From assembly GCF_000011085.1 (NCBI RefSeq), contig NC_006396.1:2046001-2110000 (forward strand): a stretch of 64,000 nucleotides of DNA, read 5' to 3'. Under the pieces are notes generated by a model. The model searched no databases and was not told where the DNA came from. It worked only from the letters and a program-made list of their open reading frames with translations. Each line of letters opens with the position of its first letter. Within the stretch, counting starts at the first letter, position 1. The DNA comes from Haloarcula marismortui ATCC 43049. Its GTDB lineage: Archaea; Halobacteriota; Halobacteria; Halobacteriales; Haloarculaceae. A program made the translations under genes and the position numbers. Of this stretch, positions 18,795-27,068 are shown piece after piece.

Positions 18795-18868
18795 CGCTCG
18801 CAAACCGCTCGCACCGCTCGCAGTCAAGACGAATCAACAGCCGTCGCGGCTGTTGTGAAGACTTCACA
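18795..18868 (+). other. repeat- and hairpin-rich DNA before the MCM gene (candidate origin)
   Basis: Three copies of CGCTCGCA (18795, 18806, 18815) are followed by a perfect 9-bp hairpin CAACAGCCG-TCG-CGGCTGTTG (18835-18855). Overlapping it is the palindrome TGTGAAG-A-CTTCACA (18854-18868). A related imperfect palindrome, TGTGAAGTCCTCACA, lies at about 18663-18677, at the stop of the previous gene. This may be an operator for the helicase gene, an iteron-type origin, or both. Confidence 0.45.
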
Positions 18869-18878
18869 GAAATCAACG

Positions 18879-20924
18879 ATGCCCCAAAATCACGAACTCG
18901 TCGAAGAACTGATACAATTTTTCCGGGACTACTACTCGGAAGAGATCGCACAGCTCGCACAACGCTACCCACGAGAGCAGAAATCACTCCACGTCGACTA
19001 CGACGACCTGTACCGGTTCGACCCGGGTATTGCCGACGACGTGCGGAACCATCCGAAGGAACTGCAGGAACACTTGGAAGAAGCACTCCGCCTGTACGAC
19101 TTGCCGGTAGCAGTCGAACTCAACGACGCCCACGTACGCATCTACAATCTTCCGGAGATACACGTCTTCGACCCCTCTGGTGTGTCTCGCCACGAGAACA
19201 TCGGGCAGTTGCTCGATATCCGCGGACAGGTCCAGAAGGTGTCCGACGTGAAGCCGCGCCTCACAGAGGCTGTCTGGGAGTGCCAACGCTGCGGAACTCA
19301 GACTGAGATTCCACAGCACGGCGATAGTCTGCAAGAACCGCACGAGTGCCAAGGGTGCGAACGACAGGGACCGTTCTCGCTCGATGCAAGTGCCAGTAGC
19401 TGGATCGACCACCAGTACGCCCGTATCCAGCAGCCGCCCGAGAAAACGAACGGTGGGGAAGCGCAGAGCGTCGACGCACATCTCGAAGATGACCTTATCG
19501 AAGGCTTCGACGCTGGTGACAGGGTGGTTCTGACTGGGGTTCTCGACATCGAAGAGCCCGGAGCCGACCAGGGGCTCGACTTCGACACGAACCTCGATGC
19601 GCGTTCAGTCGTGAAAGAGGAGAGCGACTACGACGATGTCGATGTAGAGGAACACCTCGATGAGATCGAAGCTATCGCCAACGGGGAACGCGGTGACCCG
19701 TACCAGCTGCTCATCGACTCGATCAACCCGAAGCACCGGGGCGACGAGCACGTCAAGCTGGCCGTCGCACTGCAGCTCTTCGGCGGCTGGGCTCACGAAT
19801 ACCCGGACGGAAGCCGCGACCGCGGTGACTGCCATATGCTCCTTCTCGGTGACCCCGGCTGTGGGAAGTCCACCTTCCTCCGCTACGTCGATCAGATAGC
19901 ACCACGGTCGACGTATGCCTCGGGAAAGGGGGCAACGGCGGCAGGGATGACGGCAGCAGCTGTATCCGACGACTTTGGTGATACAGAGTGGGGGCTGGAA
20001 GCCGGCGCACTGGTGCTGGCGGACGGTGGTATCGCCTGCGTCGACGAGATCGACAAGATGCAGTCCGACGCAGTGTCCTCAATGCACGACGCCTTAGAGA
20101 GCCAGCAGGTCCACGTCAACAAGGCGGGTATCAACGCTACGCTGAACGCTCGGACTTCGCTGCTGGCGGCAGGGAATCCGAAGGACGGCCGCTTCGACCG
20201 CTACCGTCCGAAAGGGGAGCAGATCGACATGGGCCCGACTCTTCTCTCTCGGTTCGACCTGATGTTCATGGTGTCCGACGAGCCAGACCGGGAGGACGAT
20301 GCGGATGTCGTCGAACATATGCTCCAGAGCCGGCAGGCTGCAGGTCGTCACACCCGAGGAGAGAATCTGAGTGAAGAGGAACAGAAGCGGGTCGAGCCCG
20401 CGATAGACCGGTCGGTGATGCGGGCCTACATCGCTCACGCCAAGCAGATATGTCATCCGATCATTGAGGACGAAGAAGTGGCGGAGCGACTGAAACAGTT
20501 CTTCGTCGAGTTCCGAGCTGGGGCTGGTGAGCAAGACGACGACTCACCGATTCCGGTGACGTTTCGGAAGGTAGAGGCGATACAGCGGCTTGCGGAGTCG
20601 AGTGCAAGGGTTCGTCTTTCGGATACTGTGGAGATTGAAGACATTGAACGGGCGATTAAACTGGTGACGAAGTCCATGAGACAGGTCGGATATGATCCTG
20701 AGAGTGGTGAGTTTGATGCTGATATCATCGAGACAGGATTGTCGGAGAATCAGCGCGAGCGTCGGGAAAGGATTGTTACTGTTATAGAACGGTTAGATGG
20801 TGCGACAGTAGGTGAAATAGATGACAAGGTTAAATTTGAGGAAGAGATACTGCAGTATGATGTGGAACAGCTGAAAGAGGCTGGAAGGATCTATGCTGTC
20901 AACGACGAGTTCAGAAGAACATAG
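18879..20924 (+). CDS. mcm: element-encoded MCM replicative helicase
   Basis: ATP-driven 3'-5' DNA helicase, presumably for replicating the excised element. The 681-aa protein has an MCM N-terminal domain with a zinc finger (C135, C138, C157, C160) and an AAA+ core: Walker A GDPGCGKST (about 324-332), Walker B GGIACVDEIDKM (about 383-394), sensor 1 LLAAGNPKDGRFD, and arginine finger LLSRFDLMF (R458). A C-terminal winged helix follows (about 620-681). The start MPQNHELVEEL is preferred to a GTG eight codons upstream that lies in a palindrome. It has no intein, unlike many chromosomal haloarchaeal MCMs. The GC-richness drops sharply near its 3' end. Confidence 0.95.
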   Translation: MPQNHELVEELIQFFRDYYSEEIAQLAQRYPREQKSLHVDYDDLYRFDPGIADDVRNHPKELQEHLEEALRLYDLPVAVELNDAHVRIYNLPEIHVFDPSGVSRHENIGQLLDIRGQVQKVSDVKPRLTEAVWECQRCGTQTEIPQHGDSLQEPHECQGCERQGPFSLDASASSWIDHQYARIQQPPEKTNGGEAQSVDAHLEDDLIEGFDAGDRVVLTGVLDIEEPGADQGLDFDTNLDARSVVKEESDYDDVDVEEHLDEIEAIANGERGDPYQLLIDSINPKHRGDEHVKLAVALQLFGGWAHEYPDGSRDRGDCHMLLLGDPGCGKSTFLRYVDQIAPRSTYASGKGATAAGMTAAAVSDDFGDTEWGLEAGALVLADGGIACVDEIDKMQSDAVSSMHDALESQQVHVNKAGINATLNARTSLLAAGNPKDGRFDRYRPKGEQIDMGPTLLSRFDLMFMVSDEPDREDDADVVEHMLQSRQAAGRHTRGENLSEEEQKRVEPAIDRSVMRAYIAHAKQICHPIIEDEEVAERLKQFFVEFRAGAGEQDDDSPIPVTFRKVEAIQRLAESSARVRLSDTVEIEDIERAIKLVTKSMRQVGYDPESGEFDADIIETGLSENQRERRERIVTVIERLDGATVGEIDDKVKFEEEILQYDVEQLKEAGRIYAVNDEFRRT

Positions 20925-21055
20925 TCACAGTCAACAATAGGTGAGAGTGTGGTTCCGTGATTTGTCTTAGAGAAATACATTAGACAATGAAATGCTTGCT
21001 AAGCATTCGATGCATATTGTTTTATTACATCGTACTACAATGATTGGTATCAGTC

Positions 21056-21568
21056 GTGTCAACAGCTGAGCGAAGTTTGTACGCTGGCCTTGTTATAGTG
21101 CCTGTCATTCTTTTTTCTCCAGGGGTCGATATTGGCATTATAATCGCTGTTTTGACCATCATAGGCGCATCAGGGATCTCACTCAGTCTAAGAGAATTAT
21201 CCCGTTGGAAGGAGGATAGAGTTGAAGACAGTTATCCAACGTTCTTGATATCACTGGTCGCTTTTTCTATCATTACTCTTCATGGTCCGGAAGCGCAGAT
21301 AATGCCCAGATTAGTCCCAGAAATGAGTGGGAGACCAGAAATAGTGGGGGTTGTTGGCCTGATTTCTCTGGTTGCAGGACTGGTAGCGTGGTGTTGGAAT
21401 GGGGATGACTCGACGGAATCCTCGAGACAAGGCGACCCCTCCCCAGGTCAAGACCATAGTGCCGAAGATTACATGGCGGGCGAAACTGATGTCGACGACG
21501 AAAGTGACGATGGTGACACGGACGTGAATGAAGGAGAAAGCGAGGCTGCAACAGATGGTTCAAAATAA
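21056..21568 (+). CDS. unidentified membrane protein, first of an overlapping pair
   Basis: A 170-aa protein starting at GTG (MSTAERSLYAGL), with four predicted helices (residues about 9-24, 26-46, 65-82, 100-120) and a long acidic Asp/Glu/Ser C-terminal tail. The DNA is markedly AT-richer than the chromosome. A T/A-rich TATTGTTTTATTAC lies about 35 nt upstream. Its stop overlaps the start of the next membrane-protein gene by 14 nt, so the two are expressed together. No family recognised. Confidence 0.65.
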   Translation: MSTAERSLYAGLVIVPVILFSPGVDIGIIIAVLTIIGASGISLSLRELSRWKEDRVEDSYPTFLISLVAFSIITLHGPEAQIMPRLVPEMSGRPEIVGVVGLISLVAGLVAWCWNGDDSTESSRQGDPSPGQDHSAEDYMAGETDVDDESDDGDTDVNEGESEAATDGSK

Positions 21569-22499
21569 ATTAGTTGGTCTATTTTCCTCGTACGACATCC
21601 TCGGAAAATCTCTCCCAGGAGCCGTCTTTTTCTTTGGGATTATTTCAGTGCTCCCGGTTCAGTCCGAGCTATTTGCACAGTTAACGAACTGGTCAGAACT
21701 ACCAGCAGGTAACTTTGTCGTCATTTTGCTCTTAGCGATTGGCATGGGGTTAGTTTTTGGGGAAGCAATTCACACACTCGCTAACAATTCAGAGCAGTTT
21801 GTTGCTTGGTTGGGGAGAAGAGCAATCAGTGCGGCCGGGTTTGTTCGTGATAATTTGCCAGAACTACATAGATTTCTGAATTCAGAGTACACCGACTACG
21901 CTGCCGCGACCCCGTCTGAGGCACGCGTTTATAGGGTTATCGCTAATACCAAGCAATGGTATAAAAAGCGATATTTTGGATTGAATGCTTCCGTTAAAAG
22001 TCATCGAAGGCTGTTTGCAGAAACCTGTGAGACAAATTATGGAACAAAATGGGGGCCAAGAAAAGACGAAGAACCCAAGAAAATATTCGAAGAATTTGCC
22101 GATAGTTTCGAGAAGAAGTTTGATACAGACCTCCCAAAGACCAATAAGTCAGAGCTTATGGAAATTTATCCATTGATAACAGGGGAGGTAACTAGGTCTG
22201 GAGGCGCGGAATTTCGCCGCTTTCAGTCGATCTATTCATTTTGTCGATCAATGTGGGTTACCTTAATGATATTCTCAATCATTCATTTCGTGATATACAT
22301 AGCGAATAGAGGATATATTATCAGCCAATTTGATTATATCTCAGTGGCTGCCACTGTATTCCCTCTCAATCAGACAAGCTTGATACCAGGAATGCTAGCA
22401 ATTAGTTGTATTCTGTTCTTGGATGCTGCTGGGACGTATAAAGAGCACTATGTGGAATACCTTGTAGCAGAATTTTCGTTATACGCTGGTGAAGAATGA
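21555..22499 (+). CDS. unidentified membrane protein, second of the pair
   Basis: A 314-aa protein. An N-terminal YDILGKSLPGAVFFFG segment leads into two membrane helices (about 20-38 and 50-72), then a hydrophilic, Lys/Glu-rich middle (about 80-230), then two C-terminal helices (about 238-258 and 280-298). ATG at 21555 (MVQNKLVGL) lies inside the 3' end of the upstream gene; an earlier ATG at 21528 is possible. A two-helix, cytoplasmic-domain, two-helix layout would suit a membrane effector. The next gene downstream is a Panacea-like antitoxin, 126 nt away with its own promoter. Function unproven. Confidence 0.6.
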   Translation: MVQNKLVGLFSSYDILGKSLPGAVFFFGIISVLPVQSELFAQLTNWSELPAGNFVVILLLAIGMGLVFGEAIHTLANNSEQFVAWLGRRAISAAGFVRDNLPELHRFLNSEYTDYAAATPSEARVYRVIANTKQWYKKRYFGLNASVKSHRRLFAETCETNYGTKWGPRKDEEPKKIFEEFADSFEKKFDTDLPKTNKSELMEIYPLITGEVTRSGGAEFRRFQSIYSFCRSMWVTLMIFSIIHFVIYIANRGYIISQFDYISVAATVFPLNQTSLIPGMLAISCILFLDAAGTYKEHYVEYLVAEFSLYAGEE

Positions 22500-22625
22500 A
22501 CAGAGATATACACTACGTCTATTCTGGATTAGACATCAACTCAGCACTGAAGAACTGTAACACGGCAAGAGCATTTATTGGTTTGAAGCCTATTATTTAT
22601 ATACCAACAGGGAGGAAACATCATT

Positions 22626-23159
22626 ATGTCTGTTGAAGAGAGCGGTTCAGATGTGGGCTCCGATAAGGATCCTCCAGTCTCTCTTCAAGAGGTAATTAAA
22701 GCATTTCTGCAGACACACCAATTCTTACACCAATACCGATTACAGAAGCTAATATATCTTGCAGAGTTGATGTACCGTGAAAAACACGAAGGACGTCCGC
22801 TGACTGAGGCTGAATATAAGCCGTATATGTACGGTGCATACTCCGAAGATGTCGATGATACGCTCTCTGAATTAAGAGGTGATCCAGAGGTGAAAGCAGA
22901 GAATCAGCATAGGTATCGGAATAGCAAAACAACCTACAAAGGCGAAATAGAGGATCTGGACATCCCTAGTGATGTCGAAGACCTCGTTGAGGTAGTTACA
23001 AATATGACCAGACGTATGAGTAGCGACGATCTTGCTCAGTGGAGTAAATCTACCTATCTCTTTGACGAGACAGACTACAATGATGAGATGGAGTTTGAGA
23101 AATATCTAAGCGCGATACGCGAAGGAGAGGTTGAGCCGGATTGGAAAAAAATCAGCTAA
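22626..23159 (+). CDS. Panacea (SocA-like, DUF4065) domain protein, putative antitoxin
   Basis: The 177-aa protein contains the pattern YRLQKLIYLAELMY (about residues 38-51) followed by GRPLTEAEYKPYMYGAYS (57-74), matching the core of the SocA/Panacea domain known as a versatile antitoxin domain. The C-terminal third is helical and acidic. A TATTTATATACC box about 30 nt upstream and GGGAGG about 10 nt upstream support the ATG at 22626. No toxin family is obvious next door; the preceding membrane protein is the best candidate partner. Nucleotides 23160-23429 contain no gene that I can support. Confidence 0.7.
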   Translation: MSVEESGSDVGSDKDPPVSLQEVIKAFLQTHQFLHQYRLQKLIYLAELMYREKHEGRPLTEAEYKPYMYGAYSEDVDDTLSELRGDPEVKAENQHRYRNSKTTYKGEIEDLDIPSDVEDLVEVVTNMTRRMSSDDLAQWSKSTYLFDETDYNDEMEFEKYLSAIREGEVEPDWKKIS

Positions 23160-23429
23160 TATCGAAATCCGCCAAGAGAGCTACGGTACAAAGAGATACC
23201 ATCTTAAAATATTCTAAAGCATCACAAATGGTTGGCGAACTACCTTTTGCGAAGACATTCTGAGAGATATCAGTCTTGTAGAGGAACAGAATCTAATATT
23301 TGTCGCCATCTATACACATCTGGAATGTTTAATCACCGTATCTGATACACACTCACCAAGGTTTGTGATTTACTGAGAGCACATTTTACTGTCACAGTTG
23401 TTGAAGAATTCAGACCAACACCATCTTGT

Positions 23430-24293
23430 CTAATACTGATCGCGAGGAGCCTTCCTACAAGCAAGCCAGTGTGCCCCGAGGAGTTCTGATTCAGCTTGGC
23501 TTAGCTGGAATTTTTCTTCAAACTCCGGACGAGTGACGTAAGAAAAGTACAGGCCCTTATCACGGTTGCGCCGATGACGATTGAGCCGATCACTGAGGGT
23601 AACAGATTCTCCAATATATTCAAGCGGTGGAACGTTATCAGGGTTCCAGATCCGATACAGTCCACCATCTACAGGAACGTTGCCAGCGGACTCGCTCAGG
23701 GGCCTGGGTGATGACCAAGAGAGACCCATCCAATCCTGATCAGTGATCCCGGTAGGGTTGCTCCAGGGGAGTGGGTCAATACCTCGCAGAAAACTTCGAA
23801 GCGTATCGTCGTCACTGTGTCCCCCACGGACTCCTGAGCTACGCTTCTTCGATTTACTGTATCCCGGTGGCATCCGTCCGAAATTTCCGATGAGATTCGT
23901 TTCGGTTTCTCTCCGATGCAGCGCAATAAGAGCATCCTCAATTGCCTTTCGTTGCTGCTTGTCTTCAGCTTCTGGTGGCGTTGTTCCTGATACCTCGAAC
24001 CCAGATCCATGGCGATCTGCAATAGCCCAGAGACTCGGTGATGCAGTGTGTGGATCGCTGAATGGCATCTCGTCATCAAACACACCGCGAATTAATGACC
24101 GGATGCGACCGCGCAGGCTTCTCCCTGTTTCTCCGATATAAATCAGTCCGCCATATGTCTCATGACGGACTCGATAGAGCCCGGCATCGGTCGAGAGAGC
24201 TGCCAGTTCTTCACTGTCTGGATCAAGAGACAACCACGGAGACCAGTCGAAGCCCAACCAATCCAAGTTATAGATACCAGACTCGTTTACCAT
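23430..24293 (-). CDS. nuclease-like protein with two GIY-YIG domains
   Basis: A 287-aa protein that is an internal duplication. Each half starts with a DW[L/M]G..WS motif (residues about 11-18 and 187-194) and carries a GIY-YIG signature: GLYRV...LIYIGET (38-56) and GLYRI...LEYIGES (211-230). Each has a downstream Arg on the first helix and a candidate metal-binding Glu (about E119; E268 or E270). The family cuts DNA in homing endonucleases, restriction enzymes and repair nucleases. Both halves keep the core residues, so a single chain could cut both strands or two sites. ATG at 24293 is chosen. It is divergent from the recombinase gene. Confidence 0.75.
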   Translation of the reverse strand: MVNESGIYNLDWLGFDWSPWLSLDPDSEELAALSTDAGLYRVRHETYGGLIYIGETGRSLRGRIRSLIRGVFDDEMPFSDPHTASPSLWAIADRHGSGFEVSGTTPPEAEDKQQRKAIEDALIALHRRETETNLIGNFGRMPPGYSKSKKRSSGVRGGHSDDDTLRSFLRGIDPLPWSNPTGITDQDWMGLSWSSPRPLSESAGNVPVDGGLYRIWNPDNVPPLEYIGESVTLSDRLNRHRRNRDKGLYFSYVTRPEFEEKFQLSQAESELLGAHWLACRKAPRDQY

Positions 24294-24361
24294 CTTATAT
24301 TCAATACACAACGGTTCACCATATGTAGGTGATGTCTGAGTTGTCCAAGAACTACGACACG

Positions 24362-24381
24362 TAACCCGATATATCGGGTTA
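24362..24381 (+). promoter_or_regulatory. perfect 20-bp palindrome between divergent genes
   Basis: TAACCCGATA followed by TATCGGGTTA, perfectly symmetrical with no spacer. It lies about 70 nt from the GIY-YIG start and about 62 nt from the recombinase start, upstream of a TATA-like GGTTTATGATG. Best read as an operator or recombinase crossover site. Confidence 0.55.
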
Positions 24382-24443
24382 TAGCTGACTGCTTCGATCC
24401 AAACGGTGGTTTATGATGTCAGACTTGTCATTGAGAACTATCC

Positions 24444-25043
24444 ATGCGAATCAAGCGTAACGAGAATCATCACTCGTATCGCTGCTGGCTTACCCCAGAT
24501 GAGTACAAGCAACTCAAACAGACAGCTGGGAGCTATCGAGATTCGCTCATTGTTCAGCTTGGCGGTGAAGTCGGGCTCCGTTCTTTCGAGATCCCACAGG
24601 TCTGTCCAAAGCACATCACGCAGGTCGATGGGCACGCTCGGCTTCGTGTTCCCGAGGGAAAGGACACCGAAGGTAGCGGTGGGAAGCCCAGAGATGCATA
24701 TCTCCCGGAGCAGGTTGAAAGCGAAGTCCTTCGCTACGCTAACGTCGAAGAGATTGATCGCGACGAGCCGATCATTGATCTAACCGAGCGGTCTGTGCAA
24801 CGACGTGTGAAGGAAACAGCGGAGCGCGTGGGGGAGGAGACAGGAAACGCCGACTGGCAAAAAGTATCGAGTCATGATCTCCGGCGCTACTATGCTCAGA
24901 CACTGCTCGTCAGAGAGCGGATGAATCCCCGTGTAGTGATGGAAGTCGGTGGCTGGTCGTCGTTCTCTGCCATCGAACCGTATCTGAATGCGCCGACCGC
25001 TGGCGTAGTCAACGAGGAGTTCGAGGGAACAACCCTCTCATAA
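24444..25043 (+). CDS. catalytic-domain-only tyrosine recombinase
   Basis: The 199-aa protein contains the complete tyrosine recombinase active site: R46 (GLRSFEI), K73 (EGKDTEG), H144-x2-R147 (HDLRRYY), W171 in the place of the second His, and nucleophile Y180 (EPYLNAP). It lacks the N-terminal core-binding domain found in the element's integrase. Short enzymes of this kind occur in haloarchaeal plasmids and pleolipovirus-like elements, possibly for dimer resolution or inversion. The perfect palindrome about 60 nt upstream is a plausible target or operator. Convergent with the next gene, 7 nt apart. Confidence 0.85.
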   Translation: MRIKRNENHHSYRCWLTPDEYKQLKQTAGSYRDSLIVQLGGEVGLRSFEIPQVCPKHITQVDGHARLRVPEGKDTEGSGGKPRDAYLPEQVESEVLRYANVEEIDRDEPIIDLTERSVQRRVKETAERVGEETGNADWQKVSSHDLRRYYAQTLLVRERMNPRVVMEVGGWSSFSAIEPYLNAPTAGVVNEEFEGTTLS

Positions 25044-25050
25044 GCTAAGA

Positions 25051-25572
25051 TCAGTCCGGAGAGCCTCTCCATTTCTCCTTCGCACTGTGGGCACCACCTT
25101 TACTGGAATAGCCTGCTCGCTCAGCCAGCTCACTGATCGGGATCTCACCATTTGTTTGCTCCAAGAGCAGGAACGCTTTGGCCTGCTTCTCTGTGAGGTT
25201 TTGAACGTTCGAAAGCCCGTTCGATTCGTGACCTGCTGTCTCGCTATCTGCTGGTAGGGAACTTTCTCTATCGCCAGCCTGTGAGTCTGGTAGATACGAG
25301 GGTGCTATCTCTAGATTTTCTGTTTTTCTCTCCGTCTCCCTATCGCTGGGAGGTGGGGACTCTGTCGCTGGGTTCACTCGTTCGCTTGACTGACCAGATT
25401 CTGCCACCTGAATCATCTCATCGGCGTACCAGACGCGAACCGATTCCGCTCCACTGAGATGGGTCACAACTACCTCTCCAATCTGCTGCTTGAACGCATC
25501 AGATTCGTTCTCGTGTGGAGTCTTCTGAGTATTGGAATCTTCCGTCGAGGAGGATGTATGGAACTGGACCAT
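25051..25572 (-). CDS. hypothetical protein with C-terminal winged-helix-like region
   Basis: A 173-aa acidic protein. Residues 1-55 form a small mixed region (GEVVVTHLSGAESVRVWYADEMI); residues 60-120 are low-complexity Ser/Glu/Pro; and LTEKQAKAFLLLEQ...ISELAERAGYSSKGG (about 128-165) looks like a helix-turn-helix domain of the marR/GntR size. Probably a DNA-binding regulator. Positions 25573-25750 upstream contain TGATATGTG-type AT-rich promoter sequence and no other gene. Confidence 0.5.
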   Translation of the reverse strand: MVQFHTSSSTEDSNTQKTPHENESDAFKQQIGEVVVTHLSGAESVRVWYADEMIQVAESGQSSERVNPATESPPPSDRETERKTENLEIAPSYLPDSQAGDRESSLPADSETAGHESNGLSNVQNLTEKQAKAFLLLEQTNGEIPISELAERAGYSSKGGAHSAKEKWRGSPD

Positions 25573-25750
25573 ATGTGTCTGTGATATGTGCCGGTTCGGT
25601 TGTAATCCACAGGTTAGGAGAGTCGACTAATCATCAAGAGCTGCAGTGTTCATCGCTTTCCGGTGGGTTATAGAGGAATACATCGGCAGGGCGACTCGAA
25701 AACGGAGAGTTCAAATCGTAAGGAGCAACGAATCACATAGCTCAGAGAAT

Positions 25751-26359
25751 TTAGTCATCTAAGAGCAGCCAAGTGATGACTGCGCCGTGCTGGTGGTGTG
25801 GGTGCTGGAGTCCATCGAAAGGCTCGATGGCCGTGGTCTCGATGTTGATGTCGTACCAGTACGAAACGTCACGCTGGAACTTCTCGGCTATTGCCTCCGC
25901 TCGTAGTTGGTCGTACTCCTCGCTGTTCTTCTCGTAGTAGAGCCCGAGCAGCCCGGTCGGTTGGTCGAAGTCTGACTCGACAAGCTTCGGAGCATCGGTG
26001 AGCATCGACGATGAGCTGTGCTCGGGGAAGGGGCTGAAGACGCTCTTGTACATATTGGGATCGATATTCCCGTTATCCAGCCGGAACCGGAGCAGCTTAG
26101 CCTCAATTGGGAGGCGGATACCGCCGGCCTCGACCACCATGTCACACCGCTGCTGGTTGCCCGGATACGGAACTTCGGTCTTGATCTCGCCAGCCCGTTC
26201 CGCTGGCAGTTCGTCCAAGATCATCTCAATCTGGTTTTCCTCCTCGAAGGGACCGATGCCAGACTTCCACCGGCTGTGCTGTGCGTCGGCATCGGCCTTC
26301 GGAATCACATCGGCAAAATCGCGAGCGATTCGCTGGAGGACAACCGAGGGTTTCAACAT
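25751..26359 (-). CDS. PD-(D/E)XK nuclease-like protein
   Basis: The 202-aa protein has the pattern of a restriction-type nuclease fold: an acidic helix FEEENQIEMILDELP (about 38-52), then CDMVVEAGGIRLPIEAK with D73, E86 and K88 spaced as the PD-(D/E)XK active site. The start at 26359 (MLKPSVVLQ) is chosen because a TATTTATTAT box at 26378-26387 lies about 24 nt upstream, fitting a leaderless mRNA; an in-frame ATG at 26404 would place the box inside the gene. No methylase is nearby, so it is not a classical restriction system. It faces away from the tandem repeats upstream. Confidence 0.65.
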   Translation of the reverse strand: MLKPSVVLQRIARDFADVIPKADADAQHSRWKSGIGPFEEENQIEMILDELPAERAGEIKTEVPYPGNQQRCDMVVEAGGIRLPIEAKLLRFRLDNGNIDPNMYKSVFSPFPEHSSSSMLTDAPKLVESDFDQPTGLLGLYYEKNSEEYDQLRAEAIAEKFQRDVSYWYDINIETTAIEPFDGLQHPHHQHGAVITWLLLDD

Positions 26360-26377
26360 GAATTTCGATGGTTTCGG

Positions 26378-26387
26378 ATAATAAATA
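26378..26387 (-). promoter_or_regulatory. TATA box of the PD-(D/E)XK nuclease gene
   Basis: TATTTATTAT on the minus strand, centred about 24 nt before the ATG at 26359. The spacing matches leaderless haloarchaeal promoters and decides the start of the gene. Confidence 0.6.
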
Positions 26388-26562
26388 GCGCTTTCCCCAT
26401 TCACTCGAAGCAGGGGGTAAACCGGTGCTCAAGGGGCGCTTCAACCATGTCGAGCAAAAACGAACAGTAGAGCGGTGCCAATCAGCGCTCAAGCGGCGGT
26501 ATCAGGGGTAACATAATCCCCTCAACCTGCCTGCTCTTCTCCCTCGTCTCGACAACGATGGA

Positions 26563-27068
26563 AAAACAGGGCAACGAGCGCCCTCAAGCAGCGCTTAAGC
26601 GGCAGAACTAGCAGTAGCAAGAGTAGTCTTTGAGTGGTGGTCGGTTCCGCTCCATCTGGGATGATGGGGCGAAAGGAGCCAGAGCAGGGGTGCTAAAGGG
26701 GTGGTTTACCCCCCTGAAAACATGGTCTCGATGATCGGCATCGGGGAGCAGCCAAGACAGGGAGAAGAAGTAACTCAAGCAACGTACAAGCGGTAGAACT
26801 ACCAGCGCTAAGAGTAGCGCCTGAGTGGTTGATATTCCTTCGATCTGTAACGAAGAGGGAAGAGAGGACCCAGACAGGGGTATTCAGAGAGGTGATTCAC
26901 CCCGTTTCAAGTTGGTCGCAGTGGTTGGAATCGAAGAGCAGCAAAACAGGGGAATGAGCGCCCTCAAGCAGCGCTCAAACGGCAAGGCGACCAGTGGCTA
27001 AAATACCGCCTGTACTGTGGTATTTTCCGCTAGATCTGAAGCGAAGGGGAAAGGGCAGCCAGAAAGGA
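26563..27068 (+). repeat. three tandem repeats of about 190 bp with a conserved hairpin
   Basis: Copies begin at 26563, 26754 and 26943 (periods 191 and 189); the third is truncated, and a fragment of an earlier copy starts near 26485. Copies 1 and 3 share 20 identical bases (GAGCGCCCTCAAGCAGCGCT). In the middle of each copy a stem can form with outer pair TTCC/GGAA (GGTTCC/GGAGCC in copy 1), a purine-rich bulge on the 3' side, a second stem that differs in sequence (GCTC/GGGC, TTCG/CGAA, GCT/AGC), and a loop containing ATCTG. The hairpins are at 26643-26680, 26835-26861 and 27023-27052. Between 26360 and 27382 I see no protein gene. Confidence 0.7.

Noticed and set aside
25751-26359. Classical restriction-modification system with the PD-(D/E)XK gene
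   Set aside because: No DNA methylase gene or specificity subunit is present in the element.
26563-27068. CRISPR array
   Set aside because: The units are about 190 bp, diverged along their whole length, and lack the short identical repeat and unique spacer pattern; no cas genes are nearby.
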